Assembly (NCBI GenBank): GCA_949825025.1
Contig: OX463785.1
Span: forward strand, 14,447,971 to 14,511,970
DNA length: 64,000 nt
Source of the DNA: Siphlonurus alternatus
Lineage: Eukaryota; Arthropoda; Insecta; Ephemeroptera; Siphlonuridae
Reading direction: 5' to 3'
Position numbers and translations under genes: made by a program. Every line of letters begins with the position of its first letter. Position 1 is the first letter of the stretch. This document shows, one piece after another, positions 37,346 through 44,154 of the stretch. The notes below the pieces were generated by a model. That model was not told the DNA's origin. It ran no database searches and saw nothing but the letters and a program-made list of their open reading frames with translations.

Positions 37346-39364
37346 AAAATATAATAATAATACTGGAACAGTAATACTTCTTAAATGCACCCATGTTACA
37401 TTTTTTATACTGTACTGCAGTGAAATGGGTTTCCAAATTTTAAGTGATGCATGAAATACAAAATTCAAATGTGGCTTAACAGTTAACTACCCTGACGTTT
37501 TAAAAAAAATCTTGGTTAACTGGAGCATTGCAAGAATGCTGAAGAATGAATTATACAGACAGACAACTCATGATTTTTTATTACTGTGCGTTGGGTCATT
37601 TATCTTGAAATACACCACGCAGCCCAGCCCTTAAGACATTTCGCACTTTTAACAATTTTTACCTGCCATATTTAGGGTTCTTAAAATTTTGAAAAAAATA
37701 TTAAAATGTTCAATAGAATGTAGCAGTTGTAGCATAATTTCAGTTCCATATCAGAGCATTTCTTTGAGTAAAAAAAAAAAAAAAAAAAAATGTGTGGAGG
37801 GACATGAAAAAAAAAAAAATGTTCCAGTTTTGGTCCAGGCCTGCTTTTGGACTCCTTTGGGGGACATTCACAAAGCACTTTAACCCCCACTTTAACCCTG
37901 ATTTTTAACCCTGGTGCTAAACATGGTGCTAAACTATAAGCTTAACATGGTTAGCCCCTGATTTAGTACCATGTTTAGCACCAGGGTTAAAAATCGGGGC
38001 TAAAGTGGGGGTTAAAGTGCTTTGTGAATGTCCCCCCTTATGGCCACAAAAAGTAAAAAAATAAAATAGTAACCCATTAACCAAATCAGCCTTTTCATAA
38101 AAATAACATCTGCAATACCGTGATATTTTTTTTACTAGTGAAGAAAAAATAAAAACCAATTATTTGTTAAAAACCCTGTTTTTATTCGTTTTTGATTTTC
38201 TTTTTTTGAACCAGTAAAAAAATTATCAAGGTATTGCAGTTGTTATTTTCATGAAAGGGAGGGTTTGGTTAATCAGTTACAATTTTCTTTTTTTACTTTT
38301 TTTGCCTATAAGGAGCCTAAAAGCAGGTCGGAACCAAAACAGGGCTAAAATCCAAAACTGGGCTGTGCACTGTAGGGTTTGTATTTTAACACTGCAAACT
38401 GAACATGTACAGTATCTTTATTAAATGACAGTATTATATACAGTGAATGTATTATAAGTTTCGTAACGTATTGATTAAAACAATAAAATTGAAAATGTAA
38501 AGGAAAGAAAATGAGGTACGTATATAAATGGACACTAAAAAAGAGTCACTAAATTATGCTGCCATATAAGTAAAAAAAATATCACCTTTTAATAACGACC
38601 TTTCTGTGACATTTACAAAATACCAACGGAGAACATAAAAGTCTGCAATGATTTTACAACCCATTTTAGTGTAAATCAATATGCTTACATAGAGAAAAAA
38701 ATTACACTGTATTAATGTGCATGTGTTGTGACTCATGGATGCTGTGAATCATCATCTTAAATAATTCACCTGGCAATGTTTATGTGCATTTATTGACTTT
38801 GTAATATTTATTAAGACAGCGGAGAATTATTACAGTTAGTTAAAATGTATGTAACTATTAACGTTGGTGTGAAGTGATGTAGAAGTAAGATAAATTGTTA
38901 TTCTATGGATGCTAGTGAGTGATAACCCTGACAGTGAAATGTTTATGTCTGCAAATGATTCAGGTAAACAACCTGACGGACTAGAAAGCCACACCCAGCA
39001 AATTACGCCAACGGTTTCGACCAGCTGGCAAAGAGCCAAAAATACGATAGACGTAGAAATTTAGGCATTAATAATGAAAAATAACATTTATTATTTAATA
39101 TTTTATATCATACTTAATTCATAAACGTATCAGTTATGAATAATTAATTTAAAACATCCAGAATCAAGATTCAGAATGTAAAGCTGGATAGAACGGTATT
39201 TTAAATCAATGGTTTCTTAGCTATTATATTGTTTATGATTATAGCTTGCTATCAAATGAAATATATACATATTAATCTTATGTTTTACATATTTTCTTAC
39301 CTGCAGATACCAAATTTAACGTTAAAATTGTTAAAAAACATAGAAGTAAATTTACAGCGTCCAT
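17307..39364 (-). CDS. Nrx-IV: Neurexin IV / contactin-associated protein (Caspr)
   Basis: Exons 5' to 3': 39364-39301, 37239-37147, one of 35710-35514 or 33149-32953, 32488-32347, 31479-31276, 30566-30400, 29792-29616, 29123-28962, 28372-28150, 27335-27078, 26699-26574, 26115-26027, 25525-25411, 24189-24054, 23886-23720, 23003-22833, 22406-22188, 21735-21631, 21305-21174, 20649-20470, 20240-20107, 19174-18964, 18628-18491, 17497-17307. All are GT-AG and in frame: 1266 aa, close to fly Nrx-IV. Domain order: signal peptide, F5/8C discoidin (to about 165), two LamG, EGF (about 530-560), fibrinogen-like (to about 770), LamG, EGF (about 945-980), LamG, membrane helix (about 1204-1222), short tail ending EWFI. 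In the family this is a septate-junction and axo-glial adhesion protein. The tail motif RYMARHKGEY fits band 4.1/Coracle binding, and EWFI fits a PDZ ligand. Confidence 0.95.
17737..18283. mobile_element. Foldback element, family 7 (GGGGAATTCTC ends)
   Basis: The ends ATGGGGAATTCTCCTACA and GTAAGAGAATTCCCCAT are inverted repeats. Further in, GACGTAGAAACTGCCTAGC is mirrored by GGGAGTTTCTACGTCAC. Pairing is imperfect, so this is an older copy. It lies in the last Nrx-IV intron. Confidence 0.6.
19281..19769. mobile_element. Foldback element, family 6 (AATGGGGTACTGACC ends)
   Basis: Terminal inverted repeats AATGGGGTACTGACC and GGTCAGTACCCCATT. Both arms carry AGAACGAGCCCTATTAGAGC or its counterpart, ATGACGTCAT, and ACATTGC with TTAACTGAT. 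The total is about 490 bp, and the arms match over nearly their full length. A second copy, about as long and in the opposite orientation, is at 44734-45228. No transposase. It lies in an Nrx-IV intron. Confidence 0.8.
20811..20962. mobile_element. Foldback element, family 5
   Basis: A shorter copy of the CAATAATGAGCTAT family (GGTGAGCGAAACAATTAGCT, then ATAGCTCATTATTGCAGATG), partly deleted on its left side. It lies in an Nrx-IV intron. Confidence 0.6.
22478..22716. repeat. Palindrome in Nrx-IV intron
   Basis: The arms GAATAAACCAACAAGCC and GGTTTGTTGTTC are inverted, continuing inward with GGTGAATCTTGTTGG against CCAACAAGATTCACT, and ATTATTGAGACGTTTTGA against CAAAAAGTCTCAATAAT. About 240 bp with a short loop, non-coding. 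Confidence 0.65.
24226..24527. mobile_element. Foldback element, family 1 relative (TGGACA ends)
   Basis: Ends CAATGGACACCTTGCATGAA and TTCATGCAGGTTGTCCATTG. The interior contains GATGTCACAGTCATGCA and its inverse around GACGTCACAG. The terminal motif differs from the TGGAGTATTG copies but equals that of 33695-34015 and 61045-61374. It starts about 35 bp from an Nrx-IV exon (high end 24189). Confidence 0.65.
24640..25140 (+). mobile_element. LINE 3' fragment (reverse transcriptase C-terminal region)
   Basis: Conceptual frames read KAIRIMYNIKKRETCSTKF, then ILPLPCQFILESVCFARK, and after a frame break RLYNKLPHCVTEITNYRDF followed by a stop near 25014. This pattern (KAIRI, then LP-x-IYE-like, then the WNxLP-like block and FK) is the usual C-terminal signature of non-LTR retrotransposon reverse transcriptases of the Jockey/CR1/RTE range. 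The tail ends with TTTGAATTTGAATT repeats. It is frame-broken and 5'-truncated, and lies in an Nrx-IV intron. Confidence 0.65.
26206..26250. repeat. Poly(T) tract of about 45 bases
   Basis: An uninterrupted T run in an Nrx-IV intron, directly abutting a left-truncated family 1 foldback element (to 26533). On the minus (transcribed) strand it is poly(A). Confidence 0.9.
26256..26533. mobile_element. Left-truncated foldback element, family 1 relative
   Basis: Contains GTGCAAAGTTATGCTACTCTG and, on the right, TATACTTTCATGCCG and AGTAGGTTGTCCATTG. The left terminus is missing and replaced by the poly(T) tract at 26206-26250. The centre has diverged from other members. Confidence 0.55.
27786..28113. 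mobile_element. Foldback element, family 1
   Basis: Member of the TGGAGTAT family, with CTCAATTTTTTTCTTGCAGA on the left and TGAGGTTGATACTCCA on the right. The core has GTGACGTCACGAGACGCC and a duplicated GCCGCCTCGT. Its right end is 37 bp from the donor of an Nrx-IV LamG exon (low end 28150). Confidence 0.8.
30631..30928. repeat. Tandem duplication, two copies of 149 bp
   Basis: Copy 1 at 30631-30779 and copy 2 at 30780-30928 begin with CTCATTTTACAACCTAAAT and end in GGCCTTTCTAACCTCT. They are almost identical; the visible differences are two substitutions and the length of a G run (13 versus 12). This is a recent duplication in an Nrx-IV intron with no coding content. Confidence 0.9.
31529..31630. 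repeat. AT dinucleotide microsatellite
   Basis: About 80 bp of (AT)n flanked by short ACAT/ATAC variants, in an Nrx-IV intron. Confidence 0.95.
31672..31905. mobile_element. Foldback element, family 14
   Basis: Arms AATAAAATTATTCTCTCTCGC and, on the right, GAATGAGAATAATTTTCATT; inner arms CTCGTTTTTATCGAAATAGA and TCTCGATAAAAACTGGGG. A half copy lies at 9149-9262. Located in an Nrx-IV intron, immediately beside the tRNA-Thr-headed SINE. Confidence 0.65.
31917..32271 (+). mobile_element. SINE with tRNA-Thr-derived head
   Basis: The head reads GAGCATGGTGGCGCAGTGGT (A box) and GTGTTCGAATCCTA (B box). The anticodon arm TCTGA/TCAGA with loop CTGGTAA gives GGT (Thr). A body of about 280 bp follows, with GGGGTTTTCCATGGTTCCCC and GGCTAATGCCGGGA, and the element ends in a 20-base A run at 32252-32271. 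The body block resembles that of the 5S-headed SINEs in this window. It lies inside an Nrx-IV intron in antisense orientation to the gene. Confidence 0.85.
32815..32990. repeat. Tandem duplication overlapping the end of a discoidin exon
   Basis: CCTCAGGGTCTCCCTCTGCA occurs at 32849 and again at 32952, each preceded by CTCCTAGCACCCTGAC about 30 bp to the left. The period is about 103-112 bp because of small indels. The right copy covers the last bases and donor of the alternative exon 32953-33149. The left copy is an intronic duplicate carrying its own donor-like site (minus strand GAG|GTCAGTAG). Confidence 0.8.
32953..33149 (-). CDS. Nrx-IV: Nrx-IV alternative discoidin exon B (distal)
   Basis: 197 nt, entered in phase 1 and left in phase 0. 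It encodes SSAWTPEESSYEQSITLRL, then EVRAIEVAGRSKTREYVTEF and FSDDGENWRTYATAEGDPE, the middle of the F5/8C (discoidin) domain. It aligns residue by residue with exon A (35514-35710), so the two are alternatives, not consecutive parts. The acceptor is CAG|GCTCG; the donor GAG|GTATAAATATG is weak. By order it corresponds to fly Nrx-IV exon 4, the form known from neurons; the tissue assignment here is inference. Confidence 0.9.
33554..33589. repeat. Poly(A) tract
   Basis: About 36 A in the intron between the two alternative Nrx-IV exons; on the transcribed strand this is poly(U). Confidence 0.9.
33695..34015. mobile_element. Foldback element, family 1 relative (TGGACA ends)
   Basis: Ends AATGGACATTATACATGAAA and CATGTATGTTGTCCATT. 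Arms carry ATTGCAGAAATGAATAGAGG and ACCAAATTATGCTACTCTGA. Pairing is close to complete. It lies between the two mutually exclusive Nrx-IV exons. Confidence 0.8.
34784..35230. mobile_element. Near-perfect 447-bp palindrome
   Basis: The two arms (about 34784-34990 and 35020-35230) are near-identical inverted copies. Each arm, read inward, starts with ATGGACAATTTGCATCAACT and contains AATCGAAAGAGGAGGTCGAA, GAGGTCACGTGACC and GTGACGTCA. The same open frame (MDNLHQLFLVAQSKEE and on) can be read from both ends, because the arms match. The loop is about 40 bp. The termini resemble those of the TGGACA branch of family 1. There is no sign it is a gene; it is probably a young foldback transposon. It lies between the two alternative discoidin exons of Nrx-IV. 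Confidence 0.85.
35514..35710 (-). CDS. Nrx-IV: Nrx-IV alternative discoidin exon A (proximal)
   Basis: 197 nt, phase 1 in and phase 0 out, exactly as exon B. It encodes GNAWTAASSDLEQYLILDL, then RNVTAIATQGRPRSSEYVAE and VSYGTNGLDYADFKEAGGN, the canonical middle of the F5/8C domain, with the ATQGR signature that vertebrate Caspr proteins also have. The acceptor is CAG|GAGGG; the donor AAG|GTGAGACG is better than that of exon B. Because 197 is not a multiple of 3, using both exons or neither shifts the frame. By order it corresponds to fly exon 3, the septate-junction form. Confidence 0.92.
35711..37146. other. Nrx-IV intron, AT-rich
   Basis: Intron between exon 2 and alternative exon A. It holds homopolymer runs (A near 36216, C near 36411) and no recognisable element. 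Confidence 0.4.
37818..38362. mobile_element. Foldback element interrupted by a second foldback element
   Basis: The outer element has arms CCAGTTTTGGTCCAGGCCTG (left) and CAGGTCGGAACCAAAACAGG (right), continuing with ACCAAATCAGCC against GGTTTGGTTAATCAG around a centre near 38175. Its left arm is split by the inner palindrome at about 37860-38036. The last bases before the insertion (GACTCCTT) and the first bases after it (ATGGCCACAAAAAGTA) together match the uninterrupted right arm. It lies in the first Nrx-IV intron. Confidence 0.7.
37860..38036. mobile_element. Inner palindrome, GGGGGACATTC ends
   Basis: Ends GGGGGACATTCACAAAGCAC and GCTTTGTGAATGTCCCCC, arms with TTTAACCCCCACTTTAACCC and ACCATGTTTAGCACCAGGG, short centre with AAGCTT. 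A decayed relative is at about 46718-46795 (GTACTAAACATGGCATT). Confidence 0.75.
39301..39364 (-). CDS. Nrx-IV: Nrx-IV first coding exon: signal peptide
   Basis: ATG at 39364-39362 opens MDAVNLLLCFLTILTLNLVS followed by Ala, then the donor GTAAGAAA. A short N-region, hydrophobic core and small residue before the junction make a good signal peptide. The next exon continues EYDCNEPLV, the start of the discoidin domain, whose first Cys pairs with the Cys at its end in this family. Upstream on the same strand, an ATG in another frame (39371) opens a 6-codon frame that ends inside this exon. Confidence 0.9.
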
Positions 39365-39627
39365 CGTGTCATGCTCTTCGCTTTACTGCGATTGTGCTGC
39401 ACTCTGGTGGTAAAAATTCTGAACAAAAAAAAATTTTTTTTGGCGCCAACTTTTTGTAGTTCAAGAACGGCGAGAACGGCAAGAATGGGAGGCACAGAAA
39501 ACGACAGAAACGCAAAAAAACGTCTTTGATCATGCAATGATCATTAATCAATTTAACGGGGGTGTCTGCACGCATGAGCTTTAGTGCTTAAGCAACAACA
39601 ACAAAAAAAAGAGTGAATTTGGCACAG

Positions 39628-39862
39628 GCTTGGACTAATGAGTTGCGCTATATAATATATATATTTTATATAGCCGCAGGGGCCAGTCAGCTAGGCGGCC
39701 GGGCCATGTAGGCATTGCAGGAGCAGCACTACAGCAGGGGCCACCTGGAAGATGGCCTGAGGCCACTTTTTGTACGCTTTCCATGTTAAAAATCAGAGGA
39801 GCCAGTCAAGGATCCCTGACACCCTGACCCAGCCTTAATTGTGGCCAGTCCGAGCCTGATTT
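39628..39862. mobile_element. MITE-like element with CAGGCTTGGACT ends
   Basis: Ends GGCACAGGCTTGGACTAATG and GGCCAGTCCGAGCCTGATTT are inverted. The interior is unusually GC-rich for the region and contains GGGGCCAGTCAGCTAGGCGG. It sits about 265 bp upstream of the Nrx-IV start codon, so it lies in or next to the promoter. No transposase. Confidence 0.6.
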
Positions 39863-40960
39863 GGCATAAATATATATATTTATGCAGATACCAGAACGAA
39901 TAAAATTTTCACGTGATGGATCCCCTTTCATCCGCCCCCCCCCCCCCCAATTTGGATTTAACATGGGCGAGCCACCGTGGCATTGCCACATTTGCCGCGT
40001 TAATATTATTATTATATTTAGGCGTTTTAACTTCAATCTGCGCTTGTCCTGATGTATTATAACTAAAATATTATAATAATATTAATTTAATGTCAGATCC
40101 ATACAATGAAATTTTTTTAAGTTTTAGACGTTTTTGTTAAAATAAATAAATATTTATTTTGTAAAAAATCATTGTATAGATATTAAATTAAAATATATTT
40201 CACTATAGTATATAATATATATAAATATAAAAAAAGAGTGATCAACGAACAAATTTATTTTCTAGTATTTATTTATTAGCAAACAAATTTACAGATCTAT
40301 ATAAGACAGCAAGATGTTTTTTTAACCATTGCAGTAACACACCTTTTACCAAAAGAGAAAGAAAAAGAGAAACATTTTAATTCAAGCTAGAAGTAATATT
40401 TGATAGAACATTATATATATACTCTCTAAAAAAAAAAAAATGTTCTGTTCTATATATTTCTTTATTGTACTCCAAAAAATTGTGTTATATATATTATTAT
40501 TTCATGCATTTTTTTTTAATTAAATTATTTTATTTGTACATACTATTTAATGATATTTTATGGGTTTAGAGTCTGTAAATTTCAAATGATGTCAGTGTCT
40601 TAATATTTACCAGTGAAGAACAATAAAATGTACAATATTTACAATTATACTTTTATCATAGAATTAACTTAAATTTATATAATTTTTTTAATAATTATAT
40701 TATATTATTTGGTTATTATAATATTTTCTGCTCACTGCACTTTTATTTTTAAAAAGAAATAAAAGTTACAAAATAAGCATTAGTGAAAGCCAACATGAAA
40801 GATTTATATGACATAGGAAAGAAATATATCAAAGTGTTCACATATATTCAGTGTATTAATTATATATATTATTTTTAAATTATTATAACATATTACCAGT
40901 GAAATATACTAACTGCATTTATACTTCTGAACAGCAAGAATTCTACCCCTGCCTTATTTG
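39863..40960. other. AT-rich intergenic DNA with a LINE-tail motif
   Basis: Mostly AT-rich. At 39968-40020 there is GAGCCACCGTGGC, CACATTTGCCGCG and TTAATATTATTATTATA, the same block as at 51938-51987 and, less complete, 52412-52450. At 51938 it follows a LINE coding remnant, so this is probably a very short 5'-truncated LINE copy. Confidence 0.45.
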
Positions 40961-41262
40961 CTAGTGTTCAGCAAAGTCTTCTGCTCGTTGTTAGTAAACA
41001 AAGTATTGTTGTGTAATGTCTGTCGCGTGAAAGGAAAAACATGGGACGGTTGTTGATTTACATGTTAACTTATGGAAAATGACCGTTAATTATTAAGTTG
41101 AAACGGTTACCTAGCACCAAAAATGCCATTACATTCTCTGCTCTGGTGGCAAAATTAGGCACTACGTCATCCCATGTTTAACAATGAAAAAGGCTTCATG
41201 CGACAGACATTAAAAACAATGGTTTGTTACAACCATTGCGAGTAGAAGACTTTAGTGTTCAG
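40961..41262. mobile_element. Foldback element
   Basis: The left arm TAGTGTTCAGCAAAGTCTTC is mirrored by GAAGACTTTAGTGTTCA on the right with its counterpart inverted. Inner parts TAATGTCTGTCGCGTGAA / TTCATGCGACAGACATTA and AACATGGGAC / TCCCATGTT also pair. The arms have diverged, so this is an older copy. Confidence 0.6.
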
Positions 41263-41444
41263 TCACAAATATATGAAGATTGTCATACTTGGGAAGAAGT
41301 AAGAAAAGCATAGAATCTAGCCATCCCCAAAACGTTCTAGTTCACCATGCTACCATAATATATGTTACGTGGCATCTTTCCTAATCAAAGCATGGGTAAA
41401 GTTCGTTTTGCGTCCATAGGAGTACATTCAATTTCAATAATTAC

Positions 41445-41637
41445 AGTAAACTTTTGACTTTATGAAGTCTCAAAAGGGACCCAAAAAAACATGAATTCAC
41501 AAAATCAAAATTTACAAAATCGGAAGTATTAACATTGAAAGACCTATCTATATAGTTGACTGGGACCGACATTTCACTTAAAAAAATTGAAGAATTCACA
41601 AAATCAAACTTAATTTACAAAATCGAAAGTTTACTGT
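41445..41637. mobile_element. Small element with TACAGTAAACTTT ends
   Basis: Ends TTACAGTAAACTTTTGACTT and AAAATCGAAAGTTTACTGTA are inverted. Inside, GAATTCACAAAATCAAA followed by TTTACAAAATCGGAAGT occurs twice as direct repeats (about 41490 and 41592). Confidence 0.6.
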
Positions 41638-41815
41638 ACTTAAATCATAATTCTAATCTCAGAAGAGATAATGCATATAAAGTTGATTTTATTAAAATCA
41701 AATTGATTGTCCTCTCAAGCAATAGTTAAAGTGCTATCAATAGAAACATAAAATGAGACAATGAGAAATTGTGCATTGGACAAAGAAAAAAAAAAAAAAC
41801 TTTTTTTTTATGCAG

Positions 41816-42170
41816 TTAAGGGTAAGGTAACGCCACCAATGTTAAAAAAAATCCCTCTCACAAAAATTCTGAAAAAAATTTAAAATGTTCTCCTCTTTAC
41901 CCCCTATCAGTACCTAAAATATCAGGTATACAAATACGATCTAGTTTTTGAGTTATAAATTTTTAAAGTTGACTACTTTAACATGGAGAAATGAAACTCC
42001 CATGTTAAATTGGTCAACTTTAAAAATTCATAACTCAAAAACTAGATCGTATTTGTATACCTGATATTTTAGCTACTGATAGGGGGTGTAGAGGAGAACA
42101 ATTTAAATTTTTTTCAGAATTTTTGTGAGAGGGATTTTTTTTAACATTGGTGGCGTTACCTTACCCTTAA
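41816..42170. mobile_element. Foldback element, family 4 (TTAAGGGTAAGGTAA ends)
   Basis: Ends TTAAGGGTAAGGTAACGCCA and TGGCGTTACCTTACCCTTAA. The arms contain CCCTATCAGTACCTAAAATA, ATACGATCTAGTTTTTGAGT and their inverses. Pairing is almost complete, so the copy is young. Relatives are at 43464-43756 and 50189-50577. Confidence 0.85.
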
Positions 42171-43463
42171 ATTTTAGTGTTTTTTTTTTTTTTTTTAATG
42201 AAAAGTTTCTATGCGATTCTTTTAACTAGCTTGATAAACATTATTTACAATCTGTGGTACAGAAATATTATATGTAAAATAAATGTAATTTATAATATTT
42301 TGAAAACATAATAAAATGTGTTCAAGCATGCCTAAAAATATATACACATTTCCAAATAAATTATATCAACATCATCATATCAAATAGAAAAAATGTTTTA
42401 ATAATTATTTCTTAGCGCTATCGGCAATAAATTTTGAAGAACAGGATAGTTGAAAGTAATTTTAGCACATTATATTTTCTTACTTATGTATTTATAAATT
42501 TTCCTAATGACACAGTACACTACTTTAATGATTGTTTAAAATTTCCATGCAACCTTAATTACTGTACAACTCAAAAATAAATTTAAAAAAGGTCCATAAT
42601 ACATTAATTAAAATTAAAACAGAATAACAGAATAGGCATAACGAAGATAAATTTGGGATATAGTCTGGTTATACTTAATTCACTTTTCCACTAAATATTT
42701 TAGAAATTAGAAATATTTATTTTAATTTCTTCACCAGATAAAAAAGTTTTATTAGCATTTCCTTTAACATAATGGAGAGATGAGCTTTGGTTATTATTTT
42801 TATGACAGAGGTATACAATGATAAATTTTGGTTTATCATTGTGCTGTTGTGCAGAAAACTTTTACAATTTTTTTTTAAATGGATAAAACATAAATTGAAC
42901 AAGGACAAAGAAGTCAAGAAAAATTGACAATTTTAAGATGTAATGCTAAATGCAAAACCAGATTTCAATATTAAAGATAAGAAATTTAAGCTTTCATTAG
43001 CAAGTGTCTTTGTTTGTTTTAACAAGTTAGTTAATTTTATTTTTTTAATATTATTGTCATATTGGCAAAGAAGCATTAAATTAAAAATATTTCCTAAATA
43101 TATGGAATACATTATATTTTTATGTACATACACATGTCCTAAATATCATGTAAAAGTTATCTATAGGAAAATCTCAATTTAGCAAATTTTTTCACCATTT
43201 ATTATTATCCATGTTTTATTGTTAAATTGAGAGTTTTCGAGTCGAACTGAAAAGAGACAAGATAAATATCAAATGTATTTATTTTCTTTTTATGAGTAAA
43301 TTATGTACATTAAAATCAGATTTTTTTGTACTACAAGCAGAAAAATTTGTAATAAAATTGCAGCTACAAATTTTATTGAAAGCAATATTAATTACAAATT
43401 ATTTTAAAAATTATAAAAGTCACAATTCATTTTACTACAAATTTCTACAACTTAAGAGAGAGG
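42171..43463. other. AT-rich intergenic DNA
   Basis: The open frames present (for example 42717-42917 and 42933-43133) are Lys/Asn/Ile-rich products of base composition, occur on both strands and match no family. Confidence 0.4.
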
Positions 43464-43756
43464 TTAATGTTAAAAATAATCCCACACATGAAAATTATGG
43501 GAAAAAAAAAAAAAAAAAAAATGTTCTCCCCTACATCCCCTATCAGTAGCTAAAATATCAGGTATACAAATTCGAGCTAGTTTTTGAGTTGCGAATTTTT
43601 AAAGTTGACTACTTTAGCATGGAAGTTTTGATTTTTCCATGTTAAAGTAGTCAACTCTAGCCACTGATAGGGGATGTAGAGGAGAACATTTAAATTTTTT
43701 TTTTGCATAATTTTCAGGTGTGGGATTTTTTTTTTTTTTTTAACCTTACCCTTAAA
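43464..43756. mobile_element. Foldback element, family 4, rearranged
   Basis: Contains CCCACACATGAAAATTATGG, CCCCTATCAGTAGCTAAAAT and their inverses, with an internal deletion on the right side of the centre (ACTCTAGCCACTGATAGGGG). Homopolymers have expanded at both ends of the arms. Confidence 0.65.
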
Positions 43757-44154
43757 CTTGGTAAGAAAATTCTTATCATAATATCATGCACACAATACAA
43801 TTTTTTTTATTTACAATAAATTGATATAATACTAACAAGATGAAAATGGTATTTTAAATAATAATAATAAACAACTACGGACACTTTCAATGAAATAGTA
43901 ATAACTTTGTTTATTGACACATGCAAAAAAGAAAAAAAAAATCACTGCTTCAATTAAAGTAAGCAAAAGTTTATTTTAAAAACAAAAAAGCATTGAAGCC
44001 TTTATGTACTGTATAGTTTTAATAATATTTACAATAATCTTAAATTATATTTACATATTTTTCTGATAACATTAAAATTTCTCTAAAAAAAAAATTATCT
44101 AAAAAAGACAAAAAAATTAATTTAATATAAAAAAAAATCTAATTATTCTGTTCC

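Noticed and set aside
41490..41635. CRISPR-like direct repeats
   Set aside because: Only two imperfect repeats inside a small transposon-like element in a eukaryotic genome.
42717..43182. Overlapping Lys/Asn-rich ORFs on both strands
   Set aside because: Low-complexity AT-rich sequence without exon boundaries or known motifs.
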